A DNA stretch of 6,226 bases from positions 1 through 6,226 of the forward strand of contig JAGLUD010000234.1 in assembly GCA_023134935.1 (NCBI GenBank), given 5' to 3'. A program made the translations under genes and the position numbers. The notes below the pieces were generated by a model. That model worked only from the letters and a program-made list of their open reading frames with translations, ran no database searches and was not told the DNA's origin. Below, piece by piece: positions 1-6,226 of the stretch. Positions within the stretch are counted from its first letter, which is position 1, and each line of letters begins with the position of its first letter. This stretch comes from Paracoccaceae bacterium. GTDB lineage: Bacteria; Pseudomonadota; Alphaproteobacteria; Rhodobacterales; Rhodobacteraceae.

Positions 1-319
1 TGACCGGAATTTCAAGCGCGTTAACTTCGACCGAAATCGCTTCGGGATGCGGGTCAACACGACCACCTTGTACAACCTCGGGGGTAAACCCACCGCCACC
101 CATGGCGTCAGGTAGGCGAATAATTTCGATAGCACGAGCGCGGTGCGCTAGGCGGCGGATAAATCCGCGTTCCTCAAGTGCTGTTATCAACCGGTGAATG
201 CCGGACTTCGAACGCAGATCGAGCGCTTCCTTCATTTCATCAAACGATGGAGGAACTCCGTCTTTTTGTAACCGTTCGTTAATAAACTTTAGTAAATCAA
301 GTTGTTTGCGCGTTAGCAT
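1..319 (-). CDS. lexA: LexA SOS repressor, N-terminal part (gene runs off the left edge)
   Basis: LexA represses DNA-damage (SOS) genes and is inactivated by RecA-stimulated self-cleavage. The minus strand from the ATG at 319 reads 106 codons without a stop, beginning [10 protein letters not shown]. Residues about 1-65 are the winged helix-turn-helix DNA-binding domain, with the family-typical stretches [13 protein letters not shown] (21-33), [10 protein letters not shown] (36-45) and [16 protein letters not shown] (48-63). A Gly-rich linker (GGGG, 74-77) follows, then the start of the cleavage-site/peptidase region. The cleavage dipeptide and the Ser/Lys catalytic dyad lie beyond the window, so whether the enzyme part is intact cannot be judged. 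Alphaproteobacterial LexA is usually about 230-240 residues, so rather more than half is missing. The start is supported by a GGAG ribosome site at 326-329, 6 nt upstream. The gene lies 86 bp after moeA on the same strand and has its own SOS-controlled promoter. Identification is very secure. Confidence 0.96.
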   Translation of the reverse strand, partial: MLTRKQLDLLKFINERLQKDGVPPSFDEMKEALDLRSKSGIHRLITALEERGFIRRLAHRARAIEIIRLPDAMGGGGFTPEVVQGGRVDPHPEAISVEVNALEIPV

Positions 320-361
320 ATCCGTCTCCGAACCCAAAAATAACACCTATAGTCACGTTAA

Positions 362-376
362 GTTCTACAAGTGTTC
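362..376 (-). promoter_or_regulatory. SOS box (LexA operator), GAAC-N7-GAAC
   Basis: The minus strand carries GAAC-ACTTGTA-GAAC, a direct repeat with a 7-nt spacer (GTTC at 362-365 and 373-376 on the plus strand). This is an exact match to the alphaproteobacterial LexA recognition pattern, which differs from the CTGT-N8-ACAG box of enterobacteria. It lies 43 nt upstream of the lexA start codon. Its downstream half-site coincides with the proposed -10 element, which fits autoregulation of lexA by promoter occlusion. The match is seen directly; its function is inferred from what is known of alphaproteobacterial LexA. Confidence 0.92.
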
Positions 377-390
377 TCGTTTTGTGTCAA
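362..390 (-). promoter_or_regulatory. Sigma-70-type promoter of lexA
   Basis: On the minus strand a perfect -35 TTGACA (385-390) is followed after 17 nt by TAGAAC (362-367), a four-of-six match to the -10 consensus. Transcription would begin near position 355, giving a leader of about 36 nt before the lexA ATG. The -35 lies 15 nt beyond the moeA stop codon, so lexA can be expressed independently of the upstream operon. The SOS box occupies the spacer and the -10. The -35 is strong by eye; the exact -10 is less certain, and TATAGG slightly downstream is an alternative. Confidence 0.72.
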
Positions 391-405
391 CTGTTACCGG
401 ATTTA

Positions 406-1593
406 TTAAGATATTCGAATAAATTCGACAGAAGCACCTTTTTTAAGCGGCTCACCGTTAGGCGGTCGAACCAACAAGGCGTTAGACTGGCCCAATATGG
501 TTAACAAAGAACTATCTTGGCGCTCGAAAGGTGTGATTAATGTGCCACCATCGGTTACTTCGACGTTTGCACGCATATAATGTTCGCGCCCACCGTTTTG
601 TCGGACGTCCTGAGCCAGCACTCCGACTTCGCGCTCCAGCGGTGCCGGGGCAAATCCTAACATTACATTAAGCATTGGGCGCAGAAATATGTGCCCGCAA
701 ACCATAGACGAAACTGGATTGCCCGGCAGGCCAACCATTGGAACACCATCCATTTTACCTGCCATAAGCGGTTTGCCTGGTTGCATGGCGACCTTATAAA
801 AATCCAGCGCCATACCGCGATCAACGGCAACTTTGTGCACCAGATCATGATCGCCCACGGATGCTCCACCAATCGTGACGACTAGATCAGCACCAGCGGA
901 TAAATCCATCGCCTGTTTCAGGCTATCAACAGTGTCGCGTGCGATAGGAAGCATCCGGACTTCGGCACCATGTTCTTCCAGCAACGCTTTTAGGCCGAAG
1001 TTATTCGAACAGACGATCTGGTCCGGACCAGGAGTTTCGCCTGGCATTACCAACTCGTTACCGTTGGCAATAAGTGCGACAACAGGTCTGCGCGCCACAG
1101 GAACCTCGGGGATGTTCATTGATGCAAGCAAAGCTATATCAGAGGCTGTCAGTTTTCGCGGGGCGGAAACGATGTCACCCTCGTTAAAATCCCCGCCAGC
1201 GGGGCGGATGAATGTCTTGGTGTCGCGGTTTTCACGTACCGTGATAGTATCGCCATCTCTGATTGCGTCCTCTTGGATAAGGATGCAATCCGCGCCATCA
1301 GGGACGGGAGCGCCGGTAAAAATGCGAACTGCCTCACCACTATTAACGCGGCCCTCAAAACGATCTCCGGCGGCGGACTCCCCTATAACCTTCAAGGTCA
1401 TTCCAGGCTGTGCCTCGGTGTTAACGACTGCGTAGCCATCCATGGCAGACGATGAAAACGGCGGCTGTGTCAGGCGGGCAGAAACGTCATCGGCCAGCAC
1501 ACGACCAGCTGCCTGAGCCAGCGGCACAGTTTCGCTTTCCAACTTGTTGGCAAGGGTGAAAATATGGTTAAGAGCCTCGGATACCGAAATCAT
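406..1593 (-). CDS. moeA: Molybdopterin molybdenumtransferase MoeA
   Basis: MoeA inserts molybdate into adenylylated molybdopterin, the final common step of molybdenum cofactor synthesis in the cytoplasm. The 395-residue protein has the usual length for MoeA. The N-terminal domain contains PPFSSSAMDGYAV (44-56), including the conserved Asp52. A second conserved block, RIFTGAPVPDGAD (90-102), includes Thr93. The central MoCF-binding (MogA-like) domain shows ALIANGNELV (173-182), VVTIGGASVGDHD (238-250) and the QPGKP and GLPGNPVS loops (271-275, 288-295). The C-terminal beta-barrel domain covers about 315-395. The start ATG at 1593 shares one base with the moaC stop (TAATG) and has GAGG at 1601-1604, 7 nt upstream. 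It is the last gene of the trpGDC-moaC-moeA run. No terminator hairpin is evident after its stop. The order beside moaC agrees with the assignment. Some organisms carry several MoeA paralogues, so Glp/MoeA naming could vary. Confidence 0.95.
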   Translation of the reverse strand: MISVSEALNHIFTLANKLESETVPLAQAAGRVLADDVSARLTQPPFSSSAMDGYAVVNTEAQPGMTLKVIGESAAGDRFEGRVNSGEAVRIFTGAPVPDGADCILIQEDAIRDGDTITVRENRDTKTFIRPAGGDFNEGDIVSAPRKLTASDIALLASMNIPEVPVARRPVVALIANGNELVMPGETPGPDQIVCSNNFGLKALLEEHGAEVRMLPIARDTVDSLKQAMDLSAGADLVVTIGGASVGDHDLVHKVAVDRGMALDFYKVAMQPGKPLMAGKMDGVPMVGLPGNPVSSMVCGHIFLRPMLNVMLGFAPAPLEREVGVLAQDVRQNGGREHYMRANVEVTDGGTLITPFERQDSSLLTILGQSNALLVRPPNGEPLKKGASVEFIRIS

Positions 1594-2069
1594 TACTTCG
1601 CCTCGAACAAGCCAGACTTGCCACCGTCTTTCAAAACAAGGCGCACATCGGATATCACCATCGCCTTATCGACAGCTTTGACCATGTCGTAAACGGTAAG
1701 GCCCGCGATCGATACAGCGGTTAACGCCTCCATCTCCACACCAGTTTGACCAGTGGTTTTGACGGTTGCTTCGATATCAACGCAGCTGTTGGCAGCGTCT
1801 GGCGTCAACTCTAGCGAAACTTTTGACAACGCTAAAGGGTGGCAAAGCGGGATCAAATCGTGGGTCTTTTTGGATGCCATAATGCCTGCCAAACGTGCGA
1901 CGCCCAATACGTCACCCTTTTTAGCACGCCCTTCGGTGATCAGCGCCAACGTGGAAGGTTCCATTGTTATCTTGCCCCTCGCCACTGCTACACGCGAGGT
2001 GATTTGTTTTTCGGAAACGTCAACCATATGGGCCGCGCCCTGATCATCGAAGTGGGTTAGGTCAGACAT
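1593..2069 (-). CDS. moaC: Cyclic pyranopterin monophosphate synthase MoaC
   Basis: MoaC converts 3',8-cyclo-7,8-dihydro-GTP, made by MoaA, into cyclic pyranopterin monophosphate, the first stable intermediate of molybdenum cofactor synthesis. The 158-residue protein is full length (E. coli MoaC is about 161). It contains the signature [12 protein letters not shown] (67-78) and GVEMEAL (110-116). The expected active-site residues are present: Lys51, His77, Glu112, Glu114, Asp128 and Lys131. The family acts as a hexamer. The start at 2069 directly abuts the trpC stop (TGA then ATG). It is preceded by GGAG at 2076-2079, 6 nt upstream, embedded in the last codons of trpC. Its own stop overlaps the moeA start by one base. 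Its partner MoaA is not in the window. Nothing is missing or unusual in the protein itself. Confidence 0.97.
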   Translation of the reverse strand: MSDLTHFDDQGAAHMVDVSEKQITSRVAVARGKITMEPSTLALITEGRAKKGDVLGVARLAGIMASKKTHDLIPLCHPLALSKVSLELTPDAANSCVDIEATVKTTGQTGVEMEALTAVSIAGLTVYDMVKAVDKAMVISDVRLVLKDGGKSGLFEAK

Positions 2070-2858
2070 TCATAGCTCCAGTAAATTACGAGTGGCGGTT
2101 TCAACATCGGCTTGGCGCATAAGGCTCTCACCGATCAGGAAACAGCGGACATTGTGACTTGCCATATCGGCTAGGTCATCGGCAGAATTCAAGCCAGATT
2201 CAGAGATCAGGATTTTACCCTTCGGCGCAAGTTTTACCAGTTCGCGGGTGGTATCAAGCGAAGTCTCGAAGGTCTTCAGATTACGGTTATTGATACCCAG
2301 CAGAGGTGACTTCAAAATGCTGGCGCGTTCCAGTTCCTCGGCATTATGCACCTCGACCAGAACATCCATACCCCAACCGAACGCTGCATCTTCCAGTTCG
2401 ACTGCTTGGGTGTCCGAAACGCTGGCCATGATAATCAGAATGCAATCGGCCCCCATCGCACGGGCCTCCGCCACTTGGTATGTGTCGTACATGAAGTCTT
2501 TACGAAGAACGGGCAACGACACTGCTGCGCGTGCCGCGATCAGAAATTCGTCCGCGCCTTGAAATGACGGCACATCCGTCAGCACACTAAGACAGGCAGC
2601 GCCGCCTTTTTCATAGGCTTTCGCCAATTCCGGCGGATTGAAATCCGCGCGAATTAAACCCTTCGATGGGCTGGCTTTCTTGACTTCGGCAATCAGACCA
2701 TACCCCGTGATCGAGGCAGATCTTAACGCATCAGCGAACCCACGAACGGGTGAGGCAGATTTGGCAGCTGCTTCGACATCCGCAATTGGACGTGCGCTTT
2801 TGCAAGTGTCGATGTGTTCAAGCTTGTAGGCTTTAATCTTATCTAAAACATTGCTCAT
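2070..2858 (-). CDS. trpC: Indole-3-glycerol phosphate synthase TrpC
   Basis: TrpC catalyses ring closure and decarboxylation of 1-(2-carboxyphenylamino)-1-deoxyribulose 5-phosphate to indole-3-glycerol phosphate in tryptophan synthesis. It is a 262-residue, single-domain (beta/alpha)8 barrel and is not fused to TrpF as it is in E. coli. Visible landmarks are [13 protein letters not shown] (55-67, with Glu58 and Lys60), VLRKDF (117-122, Lys120, the expected general acid) and VLVEVH (166-171, Glu169, the expected general base). GINNRNL (188-194, Asn190) and ISESG (218-222, Glu220 and Ser221) complete the set, so the catalytic residues appear complete. The start overlaps the trpD stop as ATGA (2855-2858). 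No strong ribosome site is visible, so translational coupling to trpD is likely. The TGA stop abuts moaC with no gap. Confidence 0.97.
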   Translation of the reverse strand: MSNVLDKIKAYKLEHIDTCKSARPIADVEAAAKSASPVRGFADALRSASITGYGLIAEVKKASPSKGLIRADFNPPELAKAYEKGGAACLSVLTDVPSFQGADEFLIAARAAVSLPVLRKDFMYDTYQVAEARAMGADCILIIMASVSDTQAVELEDAAFGWGMDVLVEVHNAEELERASILKSPLLGINNRNLKTFETSLDTTRELVKLAPKGKILISESGLNSADDLADMASHNVRCFLIGESLMRQADVETATRNLLEL

Positions 2859-3874
2859 TCGCTGGCCGCCGATGTTATTTCGGCCAGTTTAGTAACTGCC
2901 GCCAACGCCTTGCCAGAATCAATACTCTCCCGCGCCATTTCAACACCGGATTTCAGGTCATCCGCCTTATCGGCAATCACCAGCGCAGCGGCGGCGTTCA
3001 GCAGTACAGCGTCGCGATAGGCGTTGTGCTCCCCCGCTAACAACGCGCGAAACGCCACAGCGTTTTCAGCGGGTGTGCCGCCCATGATATCCTCAAAAGG
3101 ATGAACCGGAAGGCCTGCATCTTCGGGGTGGACTTCGCGGTCCACAACCGCACCATCTTCAAGTGCGGAAACCCAGCTAACCCCGCAAATCGTGATTTCA
3201 TCCGTACCGTCAGAGCCATGCACCAACCACGCCTTTTCAGACCCAAGTGCCAACAACGTTTCCGCCATAGGGCGGATCACATCACGGGAATATGCACCTG
3301 TTAACTGCCTTTTAACGCCCGCAGGATTGGTTAACGGGCCGAGAATGTTGAAAATTGTTCGTGTTCCGAGTTCCTGACGCGAGGGCATAACAAACCGAAC
3401 CGCAGGGTGGTGCATCGGGGCCATCATGAAACCGATTCCAGCTTCCCGCAGGCCTTTTTCGACAACATCGGCACCAACCATCACATTGATACCCATCTCG
3501 CCCAAAGCATCAGCTGCGCCGGATTTTGACGAGAGATTACGGTTGCCGTGCTTGGCGACGGTAACACCAGCGCCTGCCACTACAAACGCGGTCGCAGTGG
3601 AAATGTTAAGCGTTCCTTTGCCGTCACCACCCGTACCGACGATATCCATCGCCCCTTCAGGCGCATTCACCGGCAAGCATTTCGCCCGCATGACAGCAGC
3701 GGCGGCGGCGTATTCATCCACACTTTCCCCGCGTGTGCGAAGGGTCATCAGGAAACCGCCAATTTGGCTGGGGGTCGCATTACCGCCCATAATCACGTTG
3801 AACGCCGCCTCTGCATCGTGGCGCGAAAGCGGGCCATCAACTGCCTTTTCGATGTATTCTTTAAGGTCACTCAT
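2855..3874 (-). CDS. trpD: Anthranilate phosphoribosyltransferase TrpD
   Basis: TrpD transfers phosphoribose from PRPP to anthranilate, giving N-(5'-phosphoribosyl)anthranilate, the second committed step of tryptophan synthesis. At 339 residues it has the usual length for a stand-alone enzyme without a fused glutamine amidotransferase domain. The small helical N-terminal domain covers about 1-70. The PRPP-binding glycine loop is GTGGDG (80-85). KHGNR (108-112) and the Ser-rich [10 protein letters not shown] (115-124) follow. [13 protein letters not shown] (172-184) and the metal-binding pair Asp225-Glu226 in DGTDEIT complete the family pattern. The start at 3874 overlaps the trpG stop as ATGA and has a purine-rich AGGGGG at 3881-3886, 6 nt upstream. 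Its stop overlaps trpC in the same way. These 4-bp overlaps imply one transcript with translational coupling. Confidence 0.97.
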   Translation of the reverse strand: MSDLKEYIEKAVDGPLSRHDAEAAFNVIMGGNATPSQIGGFLMTLRTRGESVDEYAAAAAVMRAKCLPVNAPEGAMDIVGTGGDGKGTLNISTATAFVVAGAGVTVAKHGNRNLSSKSGAADALGEMGINVMVGADVVEKGLREAGIGFMMAPMHHPAVRFVMPSRQELGTRTIFNILGPLTNPAGVKRQLTGAYSRDVIRPMAETLLALGSEKAWLVHGSDGTDEITICGVSWVSALEDGAVVDREVHPEDAGLPVHPFEDIMGGTPAENAVAFRALLAGEHNAYRDAVLLNAAAALVIADKADDLKSGVEMARESIDSGKALAAVTKLAEITSAASE

Positions 3875-4452
3875 TTGCCGCCCCCTGCAATATCCAAAAA
3901 GTTTTCAAGCATCGCATGCCCATGTTCAGACGCGATCGATTCCGGGTGAAATTGAAGCCCGTGGATCGGCAACTCTTTATGCTGCAATCCCATGATAGTC
4001 CCGTCTTCCAATTCTGCTGTAATCTCGAGACAATCGGGCAAAGTCTCACGCTCAACAATCAAGGAATGATAACGCGTCGCTTCAAACGGCGAGGGTAAAC
4101 CCTTGAACAGTCCATTACCATGATGGTGCATCTGCCCCATCTTGCCGTGCACAATTTCATCGCACCTAACGACCTTGCCACCGAACGCCTGACCAATGGT
4201 CTGATGGCCCAGACAGATGCCAATCAACGGCGTTTTAGTTTCCGCGGCAGCGTGTACCAACGGCAGGCAAATTCCGGCTTGATCGGGGTCACAAGGCCCG
4301 GGGGAAAGCATGATCGCGGATGGGCTCATACCCATTGCGGCCTGCACATCCATTTCGTCATTGCGTTTAACTTCGACGTTGGCACCCAACTCGCCCAAAT
4401 AATGGACGAGGTTATAGGTAAAACTGTCGTAATTATCGATAAGTAACAACAT
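3871..4452 (-). CDS. trpG: Anthranilate synthase component II (glutamine amidotransferase) TrpG
   Basis: TrpG hydrolyses glutamine and passes ammonia to TrpE, which makes anthranilate from chorismate. It is a class I (triad) amidotransferase of 193 residues, typical of the free-standing form. It begins [20 protein letters not shown]. It contains LSPGPCDP (49-56), the nucleophile elbow GICLGHQ (78-84, Cys80), VHGK (101-104) and FHPESI (168-173, His169 and Glu171), so the Cys-His-Glu triad is complete. An in-frame TGA seven codons upstream means this ATG is the first possible start and the next Met is residue 34. The ribosome site is weak (purine-rich GAAAGACGA). The PabA paralogue of folate synthesis is very similar, but the following trpD and trpC and the nearby trpE favour TrpG. 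As the first gene after the divergent intergenic region, it probably has its own promoter. Confidence 0.95.
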   Translation of the reverse strand: MLLLIDNYDSFTYNLVHYLGELGANVEVKRNDEMDVQAAMGMSPSAIMLSPGPCDPDQAGICLPLVHAAAETKTPLIGICLGHQTIGQAFGGKVVRCDEIVHGKMGQMHHHGNGLFKGLPSPFEATRYHSLIVERETLPDCLEITAELEDGTIMGLQHKELPIHGLQFHPESIASEHGHAMLENFLDIAGGGK

Positions 4453-4578
4453 CGTTCGTCTTTCGTAATCTCACGGTCCACATTTGGGTGGAAGTGCGCG
4501 CATAGCGCCGTTAAGGTCGTTTACCAACGATCGACGGTTATTGGAACGTCTGATCTGAATTTTTGGGGAATTTGGTTC
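4453..4578. promoter_or_regulatory. Divergent intergenic region between trpG and the yibQ-like gene
   Basis: This 126-bp gap must hold the start signals for the plus-strand yibQ-like gene and any local promoter of the trpG operon. On the plus strand GGGGAA at 4565-4570 is a plausible ribosome site, 8 nt before the start codon at 4579. Two short perfect inverted repeats are visible: TCCAC-N6-GTGGA at 4477-4492 and TCGTT-N4-AACGA at 4517-4530. Either could be an operator or an RNA hairpin. No convincing -35/-10 pair was found by eye on either strand. No leader peptide rich in Trp codons and no classical attenuator is visible. The promoter role is inferred from gene arrangement only. Confidence 0.45.
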
Positions 4579-5946
4579 ATGGGTGACAACAATATTTTGC
4601 CAAAAGGCGGCTTTCTGCGTGGTGTTCTGGCGGGATTGACCCTGATTGCCCTCATTTTTATTGGGCTGGCAGCTTCTTTTCCGTTAATTGTTCCAGGTGG
4701 TCCTGCGCCCGCGATTGTTTCAGACCTGAATATAGCCCCCGCGCAGCCTGTGCTCGCACCCGAGGAATCATCTGGCGGCATTTCCATAAACACAGACACA
4801 CCGACACCCACACAGCTGCTTGCCAGTCCCGCGCCACTGGGGGGCACTGCACCAGATATTACAATCGCACCGGAACCGGCTGCACCTGTTAGTACCGTTT
4901 CGCAGATAGAGACCATGCCAACTAACGATATTCAAATTGGCTATGGTGAAAGCGTGCCTCCGGTCGTTGCGGCACCGACTGTTTCCGCAATCGAGGCGCC
5001 AAATGTTGCCGACGTACCCAACGTCGAAGACACTACGGAAGCGCCCGAAGTCAGTGTTGAAATTACTGCTGCTGGTGAAACGGTTACGACGACAGAACCT
5101 CAAGCGGTCGAGCCTGTTGTTGAGCTTACTCAAGCATCTAATGATCCAATTGAAACGCCCACAGTTACAGAAGTAGCCGAGGAACCGACCACAAACGCAG
5201 GGGTTAGTGATCAAGCGCCGGCACCGTCGAGTGAACCCACACAGATCACCTCGGCTGACACGGGCAATGCGTTTGAAACTTTCTCGGCCGTGTTCGCAGA
5301 CGATGGCGACCTTCCTTTAATGTCGTTTATCCTAGCTGCAGACACTGTCGCTGAAGCGGATTTACTAAAAGGTTTCTCAACGCCGATCACCTTGGCGGTC
5401 GCCTCTGATAATCCTGCAGCCAACGAAATGGTTGCCAGCTTTCGTGCAACGGGCGGCGAAGCCGTTCTGTTGCTTCCAAGCGAAGGCGCTAATGTTCTTA
5501 GCAAAGGCGGCAACCCTGCAGATGCAGGTGCTTTGCTTGATGCTACTCTTGCGAAGATCGACGGTGTGCTCGGCGTTATGGATGGCCCGGACGGTAACGT
5601 TAATCAGGACACCCGTATGATGAGTGCGATGCTTGCGAAACTTTCGGAAACCGGCCATGCAATAATGACAGTTAACGGTCTGGGGCTTAATCGCACAAGT
5701 ATTTTGGCGTCAGAAGCTGGTGTTCCAGCCGCAGACATTTCGCGTGTCGTTAACACTGAGGATGGCACCATTGCCGTTATTCGAGAGTTGGATAAAGTCG
5801 TTCTACAAATAGGCGATCAACGCGCGGTCACTATCTTCGCAAAGGCGACACCCGAACTGTTGTTTGCTTTGAAATTCTGGTTGGAAAGCCAAAAGGCGCA
5901 AGCAGTAACCATCGCACCTGTGTCAGCGTCAATCTTGCGTAATTAA
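4579..5946 (+). CDS. YibQ-like divergent polysaccharide deacetylase family protein, probably catalytically inactive
   Basis: A 455-residue protein with three parts. Residues about 11-39 form one hydrophobic segment (GFLRGVLAGLTLIALIFIGL and onward) after a short, weakly charged N-terminus, so it is probably a membrane anchor or uncleaved signal with the rest in the periplasm. Residues about 40-240 are low-complexity, rich in Pro, Ala, Thr, Glu and Val, and presumably disordered. Residues about 245-452 resemble the YibQ/divergent polysaccharide deacetylase domain: alternating hydrophobic strands, TPITLAVASDNPAANEM (268-284), VLLLPSEG (296-303), GVLGVMDGPDG (329-339), TIFAKATPELL (418-428) and the closing TIAPVSA (444-450). 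Compared from memory with active members, the IDD pair is AA (253-254), the His of HLP is Leu298, the NNHMG motif is degraded (334-338), Asp of LDS is Thr364 and His of GHP is Ala421. A yibQ homologue between trpE and trpG is, to my recollection, a known Rhodobacterales arrangement. The ribosome site GGGGAA (4565-4570) supports the start. The cellular role is unknown; family assignment is likely but rests on motif memory. Confidence 0.8.
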   Translation: MGDNNILPKGGFLRGVLAGLTLIALIFIGLAASFPLIVPGGPAPAIVSDLNIAPAQPVLAPEESSGGISINTDTPTPTQLLASPAPLGGTAPDITIAPEPAAPVSTVSQIETMPTNDIQIGYGESVPPVVAAPTVSAIEAPNVADVPNVEDTTEAPEVSVEITAAGETVTTTEPQAVEPVVELTQASNDPIETPTVTEVAEEPTTNAGVSDQAPAPSSEPTQITSADTGNAFETFSAVFADDGDLPLMSFILAADTVAEADLLKGFSTPITLAVASDNPAANEMVASFRATGGEAVLLLPSEGANVLSKGGNPADAGALLDATLAKIDGVLGVMDGPDGNVNQDTRMMSAMLAKLSETGHAIMTVNGLGLNRTSILASEAGVPAADISRVVNTEDGTIAVIRELDKVVLQIGDQRAVTIFAKATPELLFALKFWLESQKAQAVTIAPVSASILRN

Positions 5947-5953
5947 CGCGTAG

Positions 5954-6226
5954 TTAACCTTGCCCACCTCGAAAATTAACAAATAGGCCCGCATCTTGCG
6001 CGGCCATCATCAGGGCTTTGGATTTGTTAATCGTTTCTTGAAACTCTGCTTCAGGGTCACTGTCGTAAACGACTCCGCCACCAGCCTGCACATAAAGCGT
6101 TTCGTCTTTCACCACGGCAGTGCGAAGCGCGATGCAGATATCCATATCCCCACCGGCCGAGAAATATCCGACGCCACCGCCGTAAATTCCACGTTTTTCG
6201 GTTTCCAACTCGTCAATGACTTCCAT
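5954..6226 (-). CDS. trpE: Anthranilate synthase component I TrpE, C-terminal part (gene runs off the right edge)
   Basis: TrpE is the chorismate-binding large subunit that forms anthranilate with ammonia supplied by TrpG. Only the last 90 codons are in the window. The reading frame is open at the right edge, and the Met at 6226 is an internal residue (the usual context is a Gly-Ala-Pro-Lys motif just upstream), not the start. The visible part is the conserved end of the chorismate-binding fold: ELETEKRGIYGGGVGYFS (6-23), DMDICIALRTAVV (27-39) and YVQAGGGVVYDSDPEAE (45-61), then a Lys-containing C-terminal helix. The protein stops at 5954 with no fused amidotransferase domain, unlike the TrpEG fusions of Rhizobiales, which agrees with the separate trpG at 3871-4452. 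Its stop lies 7 nt from the stop of the convergent yibQ-like gene, with no terminator between them. Confidence 0.96.
   Translation of the reverse strand: MEVIDELETEKRGIYGGGVGYFSAGGDMDICIALRTAVVKDETLYVQAGGGVVYDSDPEAEFQETINKSKALMMAAQDAGLFVNFRGGQG

Noticed and set aside
198..422. Plus-strand ORF of 74 codons across the lexA start region.
   Set aside because: It is antisense to lexA and its promoter, has no ribosome site, and the lexA reading is unambiguous.
415..428. Inverted repeat TCGAAT-AA-ATTCGA near the end of moeA, considered as a terminator or operator.
   Set aside because: It lies within moeA codons, is AT-rich, has only a 2-nt loop and no downstream T-run; it is probably a coincidence of coding sequence.
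875..1435. Plus-strand ORF of 186 codons opposite moeA, considered as an overlapping gene.
   Set aside because: It mirrors the codon structure of moeA, has no recognisable domain and no start signal; a shadow frame.
3426..3995. Plus-strand ORF of 189 codons opposite trpD and the end of trpG.
   Set aside because: Its Ala/Pro/Ser-rich translation is typical of an antisense shadow of a conserved gene; no ribosome site or family resemblance.
4436..4486. A minus-strand ORF starting ATG TGG that overlaps the trpG start, considered as a Trp-containing leader peptide.
   Set aside because: It has a single Trp codon, no ribosome site, and runs out of frame into trpG; most likely chance.
4471..4503. 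Short leader ORF on the minus strand upstream of trpG (MRALPPKCGP then stop), considered as an attenuation leader peptide.
   Set aside because: It has no Trp codons, no clear ribosome site and no terminator/antiterminator hairpin pair after it, so a trp attenuator is not supported.
4789..4815. CA-rich stretch, considered as a simple-sequence repeat able to cause phase variation.
   Set aside because: The units are irregular and encode the Thr/Pro linker in frame; there is no uniform repeat unit long enough for slippage.
4768..5214. Minus-strand ORF of 148 codons opposite the yibQ-like linker, rich in Cys, Arg and Asn.
   Set aside because: The skewed composition follows from reading the complement of the repetitive Pro/Thr/Glu/Val-coding linker; no start signal was found.

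Overview
The window comes from an alphaproteobacterium, most likely of the Rhodobacterales (Roseobacter/Rhodobacter group). Three things point there: the order trpG-trpD-trpC-moaC-moeA-lexA, a lexA preceded by the alphaproteobacterial SOS box GAAC-N7-GAAC, and a YibQ-type divergent polysaccharide deacetylase homologue between trpE and trpG. From memory, the same trpE/yibQ/trpGDC neighbourhood is known in Rhodobacter sphaeroides. GC content looks moderate, so a lower-GC marine member is plausible. This is inference; no species can be named.

Layout, right to left, because almost everything is on the minus strand. The right edge (5954-6226) holds the last 90 codons of trpE. Converging on it from the plus strand is a 455-residue membrane-anchored protein (4579-5946) with a long Pro/Thr/Glu-rich linker and a YibQ-like domain that appears to lack the catalytic residues. 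A 126-bp divergent intergenic region (4453-4578) follows. Then comes a very tightly packed minus-strand operon: trpG, trpD, trpC, moaC, moeA (4452 down to 406). Its junctions are ATGA overlaps, an abutting TGA-ATG and a TAATG overlap. After 86 bp carrying a good promoter and an overlapping SOS box, the first 106 codons of lexA run off the left edge.

How the genes work together: TrpE and TrpG form anthranilate synthase (chorismate + glutamine to anthranilate). TrpD adds the phosphoribosyl group. TrpC closes the indole ring after rearrangement (the TrpF isomerase is not in this window). MoaC and MoeA act at the first and last stages of molybdenum cofactor synthesis and share the trp transcription unit with no visible biochemical reason. 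LexA, the SOS repressor, has its own DNA-damage-responsive promoter and so can be expressed independently of the operon.

The region is mostly ordinary, conserved chromosomal housekeeping sequence. No mobile element, CRISPR array, tRNA or rRNA was seen. The points most worth a second look are the catalytically degenerate YibQ homologue, the way it interrupts the trp genes on the opposite strand, and the SOS-box/promoter overlap at lexA.
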